Assembly (NCBI GenBank): GCA_045587445.1
Contig: JAZNCH010000062.1
Location: 1 to 64,000 of the forward strand
Direction of reading: 5' to 3'
Length of the DNA stretch: 64,000 nucleotides
Origin: RGIG1995 sp045587445
GTDB taxonomy: Bacteria > Bacillota > Clostridia > Oscillospirales > CAG-272
Below the pieces are notes generated by a model. That model made no database searches. It was not told the DNA's origin and saw nothing but the letters and a program-made list of their open reading frames with translations. The position numbers and the translations under genes are program-made. Shown in pieces: positions 45,155 to 53,041 of this stretch (within the stretch, counting starts at the first letter, position 1; every line of letters starts with the position of its first letter).

Positions 45155-46525
45155 ATGAAACAGAACGATAGATTTATATTACCCGAAGGGGCAGAATCGA
45201 TATTTTTTATCGGGATATGCGGAATAAGTATGTCAAGCCTCGCAAGTATTACTCACACTCACGGAATTAAGGTTGGCGGTTCGGATACCAACGACGGGGA
45301 AATGGCGGCAAAACTGCGTTCCGAGGGAATAGAAATATTTATAGGTCATTCCGCCGATAACCTTAAGGGGTATGACGCTGTTGTATATACTGCGGCGATT
45401 GCCGACACTAACCCCGAGCTGCGTTATGCTCGCGAAAAGGGGTTGCCTTGCATAAACAGAGCCGATTACCTTGGTAGATTGATGCTTTCATATACAAACA
45501 GAATCGGCGTTGCAGGTATGCACGGAAAAAGCAGTGTAACCGGTATGATTGCCCACGTGTTTATTGAAAACGGCAAAGAGCCTACCGTTCTCAACGGTGC
45601 AAATACTGCCGAGCTTGGCGGCGGTGCATACAGAATCGGTGATAACAATGGTTTTATTTTTGAAGCTTGTGAATATAAAGACAGCTTTTTGTCATTCCAC
45701 CCCGATACCGCCGTTTTACTTAATCTTGAAATGGACCACGTTGATTATTTCCATTCCTTAGACCAAATCAAACAGTCCTTTGCAACCTATGCCGATAAGG
45801 CGCATACGGTTGTCGCTTGCGGAAATGACGCAGATTTGATGGATTCTCTTAAGGGATATAAAGGTAGACTTATAACCTACGGCGTTAATGATGATTCTTT
45901 AGACTTCTACGGATATGATATAAAAGAAAATGAATATGGCTACGATACGTTTAAGATTGCTCATAAGGGCGAGGAGATATGCCGAGTTGAATTATCCGTT
46001 CCCGGTGAACATAACGTTGTAAATGCCGTTGCCGCAATTACCGTCGGTATTTTGCACGGTATTGATGCACAAAAAGCGGCTGAAAGTATGTTGACCTTTA
46101 AGGGTGTCAACCGCCGTAACGAATATAGAGGCAAAAGAGACGGCGTTATTATTTACGACGACTACGCTCACCACCCCTCTGAAATAAAAGCAAGTTTGCA
46201 CGGCTTACGAAAGCTTTGTAAAGGTAAATTGTGGTGCGTTTATCAGCCCCATACCTATTCAAGAACAGCAGGGCTTTTTGATGAATTTTGTGAAAGCTTT
46301 GGTGAGGCAGACAACGTTATCTTTGCAGAAATCTATGCCGCGAGAGAGATTAATACCTTTGGTATTTCCTCGAAAGACCTTGCCGATAAGATAGACGGTG
46401 CCCTTTATTTTGATTCCTTTGAGAAGATTGCAGACTACGTTAAACAAAACGCGACAGCAGGCGATTTGGTTGTTTCTATGGGTGCCGGCGACGTGTTTAA
46501 GGTGCATCAGTTGTTGTTAAAGTAA
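45155..46525 (+). CDS. murC: UDP-N-acetylmuramate--L-alanine ligase
   Basis: This 456-residue ligase adds L-alanine to UDP-MurNAc, the first peptide step of peptidoglycan synthesis. Seen are the N-terminal Rossmann motif (FIGICGISMSSLA), the ATP loop GMHGKSSVTGMIAH (about residues 112-125), the Mur central motif with E and H (NLEMDHVDYF), and the C-terminal YDDYAHHPSEIKASL. I prefer ATG 45155 over GTG 45146, because AAGGCGG is at proper distance only from the ATG. A hairpin follows the stop (46533). It is a solitary murC, not in a dcw cluster. Confidence 0.93.
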   Translation: MKQNDRFILPEGAESIFFIGICGISMSSLASITHTHGIKVGGSDTNDGEMAAKLRSEGIEIFIGHSADNLKGYDAVVYTAAIADTNPELRYAREKGLPCINRADYLGRLMLSYTNRIGVAGMHGKSSVTGMIAHVFIENGKEPTVLNGANTAELGGGAYRIGDNNGFIFEACEYKDSFLSFHPDTAVLLNLEMDHVDYFHSLDQIKQSFATYADKAHTVVACGNDADLMDSLKGYKGRLITYGVNDDSLDFYGYDIKENEYGYDTFKIAHKGEEICRVELSVPGEHNVVNAVAAITVGILHGIDAQKAAESMLTFKGVNRRNEYRGKRDGVIIYDDYAHHPSEIKASLHGLRKLCKGKLWCVYQPHTYSRTAGLFDEFCESFGEADNVIFAEIYAAREINTFGISSKDLADKIDGALYFDSFEKIADYVKQNATAGDLVVSMGAGDVFKVHQLLLK

Positions 46526-46532
46526 GAAGAGG

Positions 46533-46620
46533 GCTTAAACCCTTTTGAAAAAAGGGTTTAAGAATCCCAAAATGTTTTATGGGAACTTTTTGAAAAAAGT
46601 TCCTAAACCCTCAAAAACTT
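46533..46620 (+). repeat. Hairpin repeats after murC
   Basis: CTTAAACCCTTTT pairs with AAAAAAGGGTTTAAG (46533-46562). ATGGGAACTTTTTGAAAAAAG... (46579-46620) is a near copy of 48149-48190 in the same orientation. The region to 46852 contains no gene. Confidence 0.7.
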
Positions 46621-46852
46621 TGAATAAGGGGAAATGTGGGAAAAATGTTCTACAATCATTACTATATACTGTGGGCGGTGGCTTGCTGCCGCCGTCAAAA
46701 ATAACAGAGTTTATTCTTTTTTTTGCGTGGGCTTTAAAAAAAGTCCACTTTTTTTATATTATGCAGAAAAAATTTTATAAAAAACGGCTGAAATGTAACG
46801 TTTGTTTCGAATATAATTAATGAAAGACTTTCAAAAATGCGAGGACACATAG

Positions 46853-47413
46853 TTGAAGAATAAAAAATTATTTGAACTCAAAGAATCCCCCGAGCTATTA
46901 TTACAAGAGCTAATGGACGAATATATGGGATTCGTTTATTCAATTGTATACAAAAAGCTTTATACGGTTGCAACAGAAGAAGATATAGAGGAGGTTGTGA
47001 GCGATGTTTTTGTAAGGCTTTACAAGAGTTTGGATTATTACGACTTTGAAAAAAGTTCAATCAAAACCTTTATTGCAGTTATTTCAAAAAACACGGCGAC
47101 AGATAAATTCAGGCAATTAACTGCGAATAATGTTGTTTTGTTGAATGTAGATGATTTTCCGGAAATTCAAGATGATGAAGAAGATACAAGCAAATATTAC
47201 ATAAAGAAAGAAGAACAAGAAGAAATATTTAAAGCAGTCTTTAATTTAAAAGAACCAAATAGAACAATAATCTTTCGTCGTTTTTATCTTAACGAAACAG
47301 TTGCAGAAATAGCAAAAAAAATGAGGTTATCTCCAAATGCGGTTCAAAAGCGTTTATTGCGAACTTTAAAAAGATTGAAAACTATGTTGGGAGGTTATTT
47401 TGATGCAAAATAA
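46853..47413 (+). CDS. Sigma-70 family (ECF-like) factor
   Basis: This 186-residue protein has region 2 (about residues 20-95; YMGFVYSIVYKKL, EDIEEVVSDVFVRLYKSL, FIAVISKNTATDKFRQ) and region 4 (about 130-180; IIFRRFYLNETVAEIAKKM, AVQKRLLRTLKRLK). No extra domains. It begins at TTG 46853, preceded by GAGG. The next gene overlaps it by 11 bases and encodes a one-pass membrane protein, the usual arrangement of ECF factor and anti-sigma factor. Base composition is more AT-rich than the neighbours. ECF target promoters cannot be inferred. Confidence 0.85.
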   Translation: MKNKKLFELKESPELLLQELMDEYMGFVYSIVYKKLYTVATEEDIEEVVSDVFVRLYKSLDYYDFEKSSIKTFIAVISKNTATDKFRQLTANNVVLLNVDDFPEIQDDEEDTSKYYIKKEEQEEIFKAVFNLKEPNRTIIFRRFYLNETVAEIAKKMRLSPNAVQKRLLRTLKRLKTMLGGYFDAK

Positions 47414-48137
47414 AATAAATTATGCCCTTAATTGTATTTCGGACGAAAATGAACTAAAGGTATATAACAGTAGTATAGATGTTGATTACATGTTGAATAA
47501 GGAAACGCTTGATAGAATAAAAAACAAAACTTTTGAAAAACTTAATATTTTACCCCCGATTCAGACAACAAAATTGGTTTTTTCACCCTTAAAGATAGCA
47601 GTTTTCGCTTGTGTAGCTGTTTTGTTGACGTTTACTACTGTATGCGCGGTTGCTGAACCTGTACGTGATAGAATAATAAAAATATTTAACGGTCAAGCTG
47701 AAGAAACAGAACAGTATGTATATCCGTATCTTGAAACGCCAGAATATACGCCGATAACGTATCCTGTTGAAGAAGAATTGGATTTTTCAAAGTTTGATTA
47801 TTCTTCCGTAGATAAGATAATTATTACAAGTGGAAAAACAGGAGATAAAAAGACGTTTTATATAATTGAAGAAATATTGTCAAAAGTTAAGCAATTAAAG
47901 GGCAATTCGCCTGTAAGCTCAAGAGGATATTCCGGATTTGGTTATCACGTTGAAATGTATAACGGTGAAAATGAATTGTATAACTTTTCTGTTTTTACTG
48001 TAGACGATAAATTTTTACTTTATTATGGTGTATATGAAGAGTTTGAAAATATAAAATATAGCTGTATGTATACTTGCGACACTTCAGTTAAGGAAATCGA
48101 AGAGTATTTTGATATATTGTTTGATTGGAAAGAATAA
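47403..48137 (+). CDS. Probable membrane-bound anti-sigma or sigma-partner protein
   Basis: This 244-residue protein has an N-terminal cytoplasmic part (about residues 1-60), one transmembrane helix (about 63-85, LKIAVFACVAVLLTFTTVC) and an extracytoplasmic domain. I do not recognise the family; there is no zinc-type HxxxCxxC motif. The ATG at 47403 has GGGAGG eight bases before it and overlaps the sigma gene, so the two are translationally coupled. The topology and linkage suggest an anti-sigma factor that senses an envelope signal. Stop at 48137. Confidence 0.65.
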   Translation: MQNKINYALNCISDENELKVYNSSIDVDYMLNKETLDRIKNKTFEKLNILPPIQTTKLVFSPLKIAVFACVAVLLTFTTVCAVAEPVRDRIIKIFNGQAEETEQYVYPYLETPEYTPITYPVEEELDFSKFDYSSVDKIIITSGKTGDKKTFYIIEEILSKVKQLKGNSPVSSRGYSGFGYHVEMYNGENELYNFSVFTVDDKFLLYYGVYEEFENIKYSCMYTCDTSVKEIEEYFDILFDWKE

Positions 48138-48148
48138 AAATATTTTCT

Positions 48149-48446
48149 ATGGGAACTTTTTTCAAAAAGTTCCCATACCCTCAAAAATTTTACTTCTTAC
48201 TTTCATTTAAGGAAAGAAAGTAAGCAAAGAAACCTTGCTTCTCAGGTTTGTGCCACTTTTCTTTGTTTGTGTAATTGCAAACAACATTACGGGAGGAGCA
48301 AGCCCCTCCCCTACCTATCCAATATTATTAAGTGCGGTAGGGGAGCGCCTTCGTGCTCCCAAAAAAACAAACATTTTTTTACAAATAAAAATTGGCGTAT
48401 ATATAATTATTTTCGGGCAGCCTTTGGCTGCCCATTTTAAAGTTTT
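48149..48446. repeat. Hairpin and dispersed repeats after the sigma pair
   Basis: 48149-48190 repeats 46579-46620 (ATGGGAACTTTTT... hairpin). 48223-48446 is the plus-oriented copy of the element found inverted at 40203-40375: AAGAAAGTAAGCAAAGAAACC, GGTTTGTGCCAC, GTAGGGGAGCGCC and GGGCAGCC-TTT-GGCTGCCC are shared. The remainder to 48532 holds further palindromes (GCGTTTTTTCAAAAACGC, GGGCGAAGCCC). No gene is convincing. Confidence 0.7.
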
Positions 48447-48532
48447 TGTCATATCAAGGTGCGTTTTTTCAAAAACGCCCCCTTGTGGGTGTTAGGGCGA
48501 AGCCCTAATATTATAACACAAAAAAACTACCC

Positions 48533-49087
48533 TTAATTACAAGGGTAGGGAAGATGGTAATATAAAAAATCAGTAGTATCTCTAACGGAACAGACGGTTA
48601 TCAACATACCGTCTGTTTTTTTGTGGGTATAGATATATTTGTCTGGGGTATTATCAAAAAAGCCGTTACCTGTAAGTTTACCTTTTGATTCTCTTTTTGT
48701 CCATTCGGTTACGTCTATCGCAAAGCGTTTCTTTATTCTTTCGAGGAGTTCTTTGTCTTCTTCAATATCAACGCCGATAGGGGTGTCGGATATTGCACAT
48801 ACAGCGTAATTACCCGAATGTGATAGGCTGAAATAGAATATATCGTCTAAAACTTTTGGCTTTCCTTTTTCGTCTTCGTAAAATGAAAGACTGTCAAAGT
48901 TATAATGTGTACTGTCTTCAACGGCAAATCTTAAAACTGCACCTGCACCGACTGAACGGGCTTTATCCATTGGTGAAATCAGCCTATCTGCCTTTTCTTG
49001 TCTTGCTTTTCCTATTCTGTTGTAATAGTATTTATATACCTCTTCGTTAAGAAGCGGTCGCACGTCTACGATATAAACCTTATTCAA
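48533..49087 (-). CDS. 4'-phosphopantetheinyl transferase
   Basis: This 184-residue Sfp-type enzyme transfers 4'-phosphopantetheine from CoA to carrier proteins. The signature SLSHSGNYAVCAISDTPIGVDIE (about residues 90-112, quoted in part) includes the GVDIE metal site, and WTKRESKGKLTGNG (about 130) supplies the second acidic motif. I place the start at TTG 49087, preceded by AGGTG and six bases; the upstream ATG at 49117 lies inside the promoter. It may serve acyl-carrier protein or a secondary pathway. Confidence 0.85.
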   Translation of the reverse strand: MNKVYIVDVRPLLNEEVYKYYYNRIGKARQEKADRLISPMDKARSVGAGAVLRFAVEDSTHYNFDSLSFYEDEKGKPKVLDDIFYFSLSHSGNYAVCAISDTPIGVDIEEDKELLERIKKRFAIDVTEWTKRESKGKLTGNGFFDNTPDKYIYTHKKTDGMLITVCSVRDTTDFLYYHLPYPCN

Positions 49088-49107
49088 ATAATCACCTACT
49101 TTTCTAT

Positions 49108-49136
49108 ATTTTATCATCTTAAAAAAGCAATGTCAA
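49108..49136 (-). promoter_or_regulatory. Promoter of the phosphopantetheinyl transferase gene
   Basis: TTGACA (49131-49136) and TAAAAT (49108-49113) on the minus strand, 17-base spacing. It contains an in-frame ATG and so decides the downstream TTG start. Confidence 0.7.
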
Positions 49137-49150
49137 CATATAAAATTTAC

Positions 49151-49178
49151 TTGATATTTCCTTTGTTTATGATATAAT
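49151..49178 (+). promoter_or_regulatory. Promoter of the queT-lplA genes
   Basis: TTGATA at 49151-49156 and TATAAT at 49173-49178 with 16-base spacing. The transcript would start about 24 bases before the start codon, leaving no room for a riboswitch. Confidence 0.7.
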
Positions 49179-49209
49179 ATATTTATTAATGATAGGAGGA
49201 CGTTCTACT

Positions 49210-49752
49210 ATGATTGACAGAATTGAAAAAGGTAAAAAAATAAGGGGAGTTACGCATTACTTAACGAGGGCGGCAATTGTCGCGGCGTTATATGCTGCCG
49301 TAACATTAGTAATATATCCGTTTTCTTTCGGTTACCTTCAAATAAGAATATCAGAGGCTTTGACTATATTGCCTTTCTTTATGCCCGAGGCTATATTGGG
49401 GCTTTTTATAGGTTGTATAATATCCAATTTCTTCAGTCCGAATATTGTTATTCTTGACGTAATATTCGGTAGTTTGGCAACCCTTTTGGCTGCTCTTTTG
49501 ACTAATCAGTGCCAAAAGCTCGGAAAGTTAGGCAGATGGTTGGCTCCGCTTCCGCCTGTACTTACAAACGCCGTTGTAATCGGACTTGTTATTGCACTTT
49601 CTATGACACAGAGGGGAGAAGGAAGTTTTTATACCATCTTTCTTTTCAATGCGTTAACGGTTGGAGCAGGTCAGCTTGTCGCCTGTTACGGACTGGGCAT
49701 ACCCCTTTCGTTTATTCTTGATAAAATCAAAGATAAGATAAAGGTAAAATAA
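49210..49752 (+). CDS. QueT family transporter (queuosine precursor-type)
   Basis: This 180-residue hydrophobic protein has about five transmembrane segments and matches QueT: TRAAIVAALYAAVTLVIYPF, QIRISEALTILPFFMPEAI and GLFIGCIISN. QueT proteins are energy-coupling-factor S components that take up queuosine precursors such as preQ1. The start is ATG 49210, ten bases after AGGAGG; an upstream ATG at 49189 sits before that ribosome site. No preQ1 riboswitch fits in the short leader. Its stop overlaps the lipoate ligase start in TAATG. Confidence 0.85.
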   Translation: MIDRIEKGKKIRGVTHYLTRAAIVAALYAAVTLVIYPFSFGYLQIRISEALTILPFFMPEAILGLFIGCIISNFFSPNIVILDVIFGSLATLLAALLTNQCQKLGKLGRWLAPLPPVLTNAVVIGLVIALSMTQRGEGSFYTIFLFNALTVGAGQLVACYGLGIPLSFILDKIKDKIKVK

Positions 49753-50735
49753 TGATTATATATAAAAATAACAGTACCGACGCATATTTCAATTTGGCCC
49801 TTGAGCAATATTTGCTTGACTCAAAAGAGGGAAGTATATTTATGCTATGGCGTAACGATAAGGCGGTAATAATCGGCAAAAATCAAAATGCTTATGCCGA
49901 GCTTGACCTTGATTACGTAGAAAAAAACAATATCAAGGTTGTACGGCGGCTTACAGGCGGGGGAGCTGTTTTTCACGATATTGGAAATATAAACTTTTCT
50001 TTTATCGTACCGGACACAGAAAAGGCGGTTCTTGATTTTGACAGGTTTACCAAACCAATAATAGAGGCTTTAAAATCACTCGGTATTGAAAACGTACGTC
50101 TTTCGGGCAGAAATGACATTATGATAGGCGACTCGAAAATATCGGGTAATGCTCAAAGTTCATATAACGGCAAGACACTTCATCACGGCTGTATGCTTTA
50201 TTCAGCCGACCTGTCTATGCTTACGGGAGCTTTGAGGGTTGACCCTGAAAAAATAAAGTCAAAGGGTATAAAAAGCGTTCGCAACAGAGTTGCTAACATT
50301 AAGGACTTTTTAAAAAAAGATATATCCGTTACCGACTTTATGGACTATCTTGAAAACTATGTAGCAAAAGAAACAGATTCGGAAGTTATTAGTCTTACTG
50401 ATGAAGATATAAAGAAAACTCAAAAACTTGCCGACGAAAAATATTCAACTTGGGATTGGAATTTCGGTAAGTCAAAAGAGTTTTCGGTACAAATAAAGAA
50501 AAGATATGATTTTGGCTCGGTTGCCGTCGATTTAAATGTCGAGGGCGGTATTATTAAAGCTATTAAAATATCGGGTGATTTCTTCGGTGTCAGAGACATT
50601 GGTGAAATAGAAAATATATTAACCGACACAAAATTCGAAACAGAAGCTTTAAAGGATAAGCTAAAAAATAGTTTGATAGGCGAATGTATATCTGGAATGA
50701 CTTCCGATATGTTTATTGAGCTTTTGTGGTCATAG
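49752..50735 (+). CDS. lplA: Lipoate--protein ligase
   Basis: This 327-residue enzyme attaches exogenous lipoate to lipoyl domains through lipoyl-AMP. The N-terminal domain shows RRLTGGGAVFHDIGNINFSF (about residues 71-90) and the lysine motif GDSKISGNAQ (about 130-139). The C-terminal accessory domain of LplA is present. The start overlaps queT by one base. Lipoate salvage predicts lipoylated enzymes (for example glycine cleavage protein H) elsewhere in the genome. A GGGAG ribosome site for the next gene follows the stop. Confidence 0.92.
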   Translation: MIIYKNNSTDAYFNLALEQYLLDSKEGSIFMLWRNDKAVIIGKNQNAYAELDLDYVEKNNIKVVRRLTGGGAVFHDIGNINFSFIVPDTEKAVLDFDRFTKPIIEALKSLGIENVRLSGRNDIMIGDSKISGNAQSSYNGKTLHHGCMLYSADLSMLTGALRVDPEKIKSKGIKSVRNRVANIKDFLKKDISVTDFMDYLENYVAKETDSEVISLTDEDIKKTQKLADEKYSTWDWNFGKSKEFSVQIKKRYDFGSVAVDLNVEGGIIKAIKISGDFFGVRDIGEIENILTDTKFETEALKDKLKNSLIGECISGMTSDMFIELLWS

Positions 50736-50748
50736 AAGGGAGAATACA

Positions 50749-51525
50749 ATGAAATACAAACAGTATGAGGCTTTAGCTTCCTTTTATGATGCTCTTAATC
50801 CCGAGGTGGATTATACTGCTTGGGCGGGTTTTATAAAGAAAATAATTGATAAATTTGGCAAGATAGAAACAAAGCTTTTGCTTGATTTGGCTTGCGGAAC
50901 AGGAAGTATGTCGGTTGAGCTTTCAAAACTCGGATATGAAGTAATTGGTGTTGACTTGTCGGCTGAAATGCTTATGGAAGCACAGAATAAGGCTTATGAC
51001 ACCGAGCAGAGCATTCTGTTTTTAAATCAGGATATGAGTGAGCTTGACCTTTACGGAACGGTTGATGCTGTCGTTTGTTGCCTTGACAGTATAAATTATC
51101 TTACAGACGAAGAAAAGCTGAAAAAAACTTTGGCTCTTGTCAACAACTTTATGAACGACGGCGGGTTATTTATATTTGACGTGAATACGCCTTATAAATT
51201 TAAAAATATCTACGGAAACAATGCTTATATTCTTGAATCAGACGGTGTATTATGTGCTTGGCAGAATACCTTTGACGAAAAAACATCAATATGCGATTTT
51301 GATTTAAGCTTTTTCGTTGAAAAGAAAAATAATACTTACGAACGCTTTGACGAGTGTCAGAGAGAAAGAATGTATACGGACACAGAGTTACGTGAAATGT
51401 TGAAAAACGCTTCCTTTGAGGTTCTCAAGGTGTATTCGAACTATGATTTTAAGGAGTATACTGAAACCGACGAGCGTTGGTATTACGTTTGCAGAGCTAA
51501 CAATAAAAATAAAAATGATGTATGA
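50749..51525 (+). CDS. SAM-dependent methyltransferase
   Basis: This 258-residue class I methyltransferase has the glycine-rich motif LLDLACGTGSMSVELSKLGY (about residues 45-64), the acidic end of strand two GVDLSAEML (about 68-76), and a late CLDSINYL strand (about 106). It resembles ubiE/YrrT-type small-molecule methyltransferases common in Clostridia. The start is ATG 50749, preceded by GGGAG; an upstream in-frame ATG overlaps lplA. Substrate unknown. A hairpin terminator overlaps its 3' end. Confidence 0.85.
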   Translation: MKYKQYEALASFYDALNPEVDYTAWAGFIKKIIDKFGKIETKLLLDLACGTGSMSVELSKLGYEVIGVDLSAEMLMEAQNKAYDTEQSILFLNQDMSELDLYGTVDAVVCCLDSINYLTDEEKLKKTLALVNNFMNDGGLFIFDVNTPYKFKNIYGNNAYILESDGVLCAWQNTFDEKTSICDFDLSFFVEKKNNTYERFDECQRERMYTDTELREMLKNASFEVLKVYSNYDFKEYTETDERWYYVCRANNKNKNDV

Positions 51526-51546
51526 AATCTTCATACATCATTTTTT
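51513..51546. terminator. Bidirectional terminator at the end of the methyltransferase gene
   Basis: AAATGATGTATGAA pairs perfectly with TTCATACATCATTT around three bases; T6 on the right and A-rich on the left serve the convergent GNAT gene too. Confidence 0.85.
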
Positions 51547-52030
51547 ATATTGTATATTCAAGCTCAATATACTTATGCTCTTTTTCAAACAGAATATGGG
51601 TAACATAGTTACCGGTCTCTTTAAAACCTAAATTTAAGTAGCATTTATATGCCGATTCGTTGGTGTCAAATACCGACAGAGTAACGGTTGTTGCTTTTAG
51701 GTTGGCTTTTGCGTAGTTTAATGCCGATTGTAACATTTGTTTGCCGTATCCCTTGCCTCTTTTTGTGCTGTCAACAATAATAAGCCCGAATTTATACTTG
51801 TCCTGTTGAAGTTTTTGAATAAAGAAATGCCCGATAATATCGCCTTTGTCTTCGGCAATCATACCCAAAAAAACTTCGTTCCTATTTTGATACAGCTTGT
51901 TAAATTCTTCGGGCGAAAGCGGATAGTTTTTGAATCTGTCGGCACACCAAAGCCTAAACGCTTTTTCGTCTTCTATCCAGTTTACGATAATTTCTGCATC
52001 GCTTGATTTATACGGTCTTAATTTCAACAT
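51545..52030 (-). CDS. GNAT family N-acetyltransferase
   Basis: This 161-residue protein has the GNAT acetyl-CoA motif A: LIIVDSTKRGKGYGKQML (about residues 80-98), which includes the RGKGYG pyrophosphate loop, followed by LKATTVTLSVFDTNESAYKCY. The start is ATG 52030 on the minus strand, preceded by AAAGGA. The upstream stretch to the NYN gene contains a terminator, so it has its own expression. The amine substrate is unknown. Confidence 0.85.
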   Translation of the reverse strand: MLKLRPYKSSDAEIIVNWIEDEKAFRLWCADRFKNYPLSPEEFNKLYQNRNEVFLGMIAEDKGDIIGHFFIQKLQQDKYKFGLIIVDSTKRGKGYGKQMLQSALNYAKANLKATTVTLSVFDTNESAYKCYLNLGFKETGNYVTHILFEKEHKYIELEYTI

Positions 52031-52055
52031 AGTTATAGTCCTTTTTGTAATTAAA

Positions 52056-52076
52056 GGGAGCTTTATTAAAGCTCCC
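52056..52076 (-). terminator. Terminator of the NYN-domain gene
   Basis: GGGAGCTTTA and TAAAGCTCCC pair as a 9-10-bp hairpin (52056-52076); on the minus strand TTTAATT follows. Confidence 0.65.
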
Positions 52077-52089
52077 CCCTTGTGTTTTG

Positions 52090-52875
52090 TCAATCGAAAA
52101 GTCCGTCTTTTTTTACGGAATCCCAGTTTACGTCTAAAACCTTTATGGTCTTAACAGCACTTACTTTTGCTTTTTTCTGGAATACGTAACCCTCTTCCAT
52201 CAGTTTACGCATAGCCTTCGTAACGTAACCCTTGTCAATTTTGTTTTTTCTTGAAACCGCTTCGACAGTTGCCCAAAACGTAGGATAGCTTCGCTTTCCT
52301 TTTTTCTTGTTGTTCTTTTCTGTCAGGGGCTTGAGGTTTGAAAGAATGGCTCTGAAACAGCCATATAATTCTTCATCTCTTCCGGGAAGCTCAAAACTGC
52401 TTGATGCACAGTTTTTTAGCTGGGTGCTCATCGCATCTTTAACACCGTAAACAATAACTTCTTTTTTGCGTCTTGTTACAAGAAAGCTGACGGCTGAACT
52501 GAAATGACCGTCGCCCGAAAAAATAATAAACGTATCAATGTTGTGTGCTTCTACGGCTTTTTGATAGATATGGTCAAGCATAATAAAATCGGTGAAATCT
52601 TTTTTATGGTGGGCAGATGCGTTCTGCGTTTCGATTATGGTGCTTGAAACCTCGCGAATTTTGGGTATTTCAAGACGAATAGCCGTATTTGAAAAATCTG
52701 CAAAAAAGATAATGTCTTTTACGTCGTATTTGGTGGAAATTTCATTGAACCAAGCCTTAATATCAGGCTTTTTTTGATGAAGCTTTTCAAGGGAAATATA
52801 CCAATGCTCGTAATCAACAAACGCTATAGCGTGTGGTTTCTTGTGGCTCGATTGACGTTTAAATATATTAAACAT
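52090..52875 (-). CDS. NYN-domain (PIN-like) protein with C-terminal helix-turn-helix-like region
   Basis: Residues about 15-165 of this 261-residue protein form a NYN/LabA-like PIN-type nuclease domain: IAFVDYEHWY (first acidic strand), the IIFFADF strand and IIFSGDGHF (about 125-133) carry the acidic residues. The C-terminal part (about 190-250) looks like a winged helix (FWATVEAVSRKNKIDKGYVTKAMRKLMEEGY, quoted in part). Such proteins are thought to cut or bind RNA; the target is unknown. Start at the ATG at 52875, behind AAGG and a more distant AGGAGG. Divergent from polA. Confidence 0.8.
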   Translation of the reverse strand: MFNIFKRQSSHKKPHAIAFVDYEHWYISLEKLHQKKPDIKAWFNEISTKYDVKDIIFFADFSNTAIRLEIPKIREVSSTIIETQNASAHHKKDFTDFIMLDHIYQKAVEAHNIDTFIIFSGDGHFSSAVSFLVTRRKKEVIVYGVKDAMSTQLKNCASSSFELPGRDEELYGCFRAILSNLKPLTEKNNKKKGKRSYPTFWATVEAVSRKNKIDKGYVTKAMRKLMEEGYVFQKKAKVSAVKTIKVLDVNWDSVKKDGLFD

Positions 52876-52976
52876 CGAAAAAACCTTCGTCCTCCTTTCT
52901 AAAATATTATTTACCAATATATTATACAGCAAACGGTTGAAATAATCAAGTTTTTTCTTATTGTTTAAAAAAATGA

Positions 52977-53006
52977 TTTACATTATATATGTAATTGTGG
53001 TATAAT
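52977..53006 (+). promoter_or_regulatory. Promoter of polA
   Basis: TTTACA at 52977-52982 and TATAAT at 53001-53006, 18-base spacing. Confidence 0.7.
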
Positions 53007-53041
53007 ATTAGAGATAATAAACAGTTCGGGAGAAAAATATT

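Noticed and set aside
48235..48495. An 86-codon gene after the anti-sigma gene
   Set aside because: It lies in the dispersed repeat, which is also present inverted at 40 kb, and has no start signal.
49151..49209. preQ1 riboswitch upstream of queT
   Set aside because: Only about 25 bases separate the probable transcript start from the start codon.
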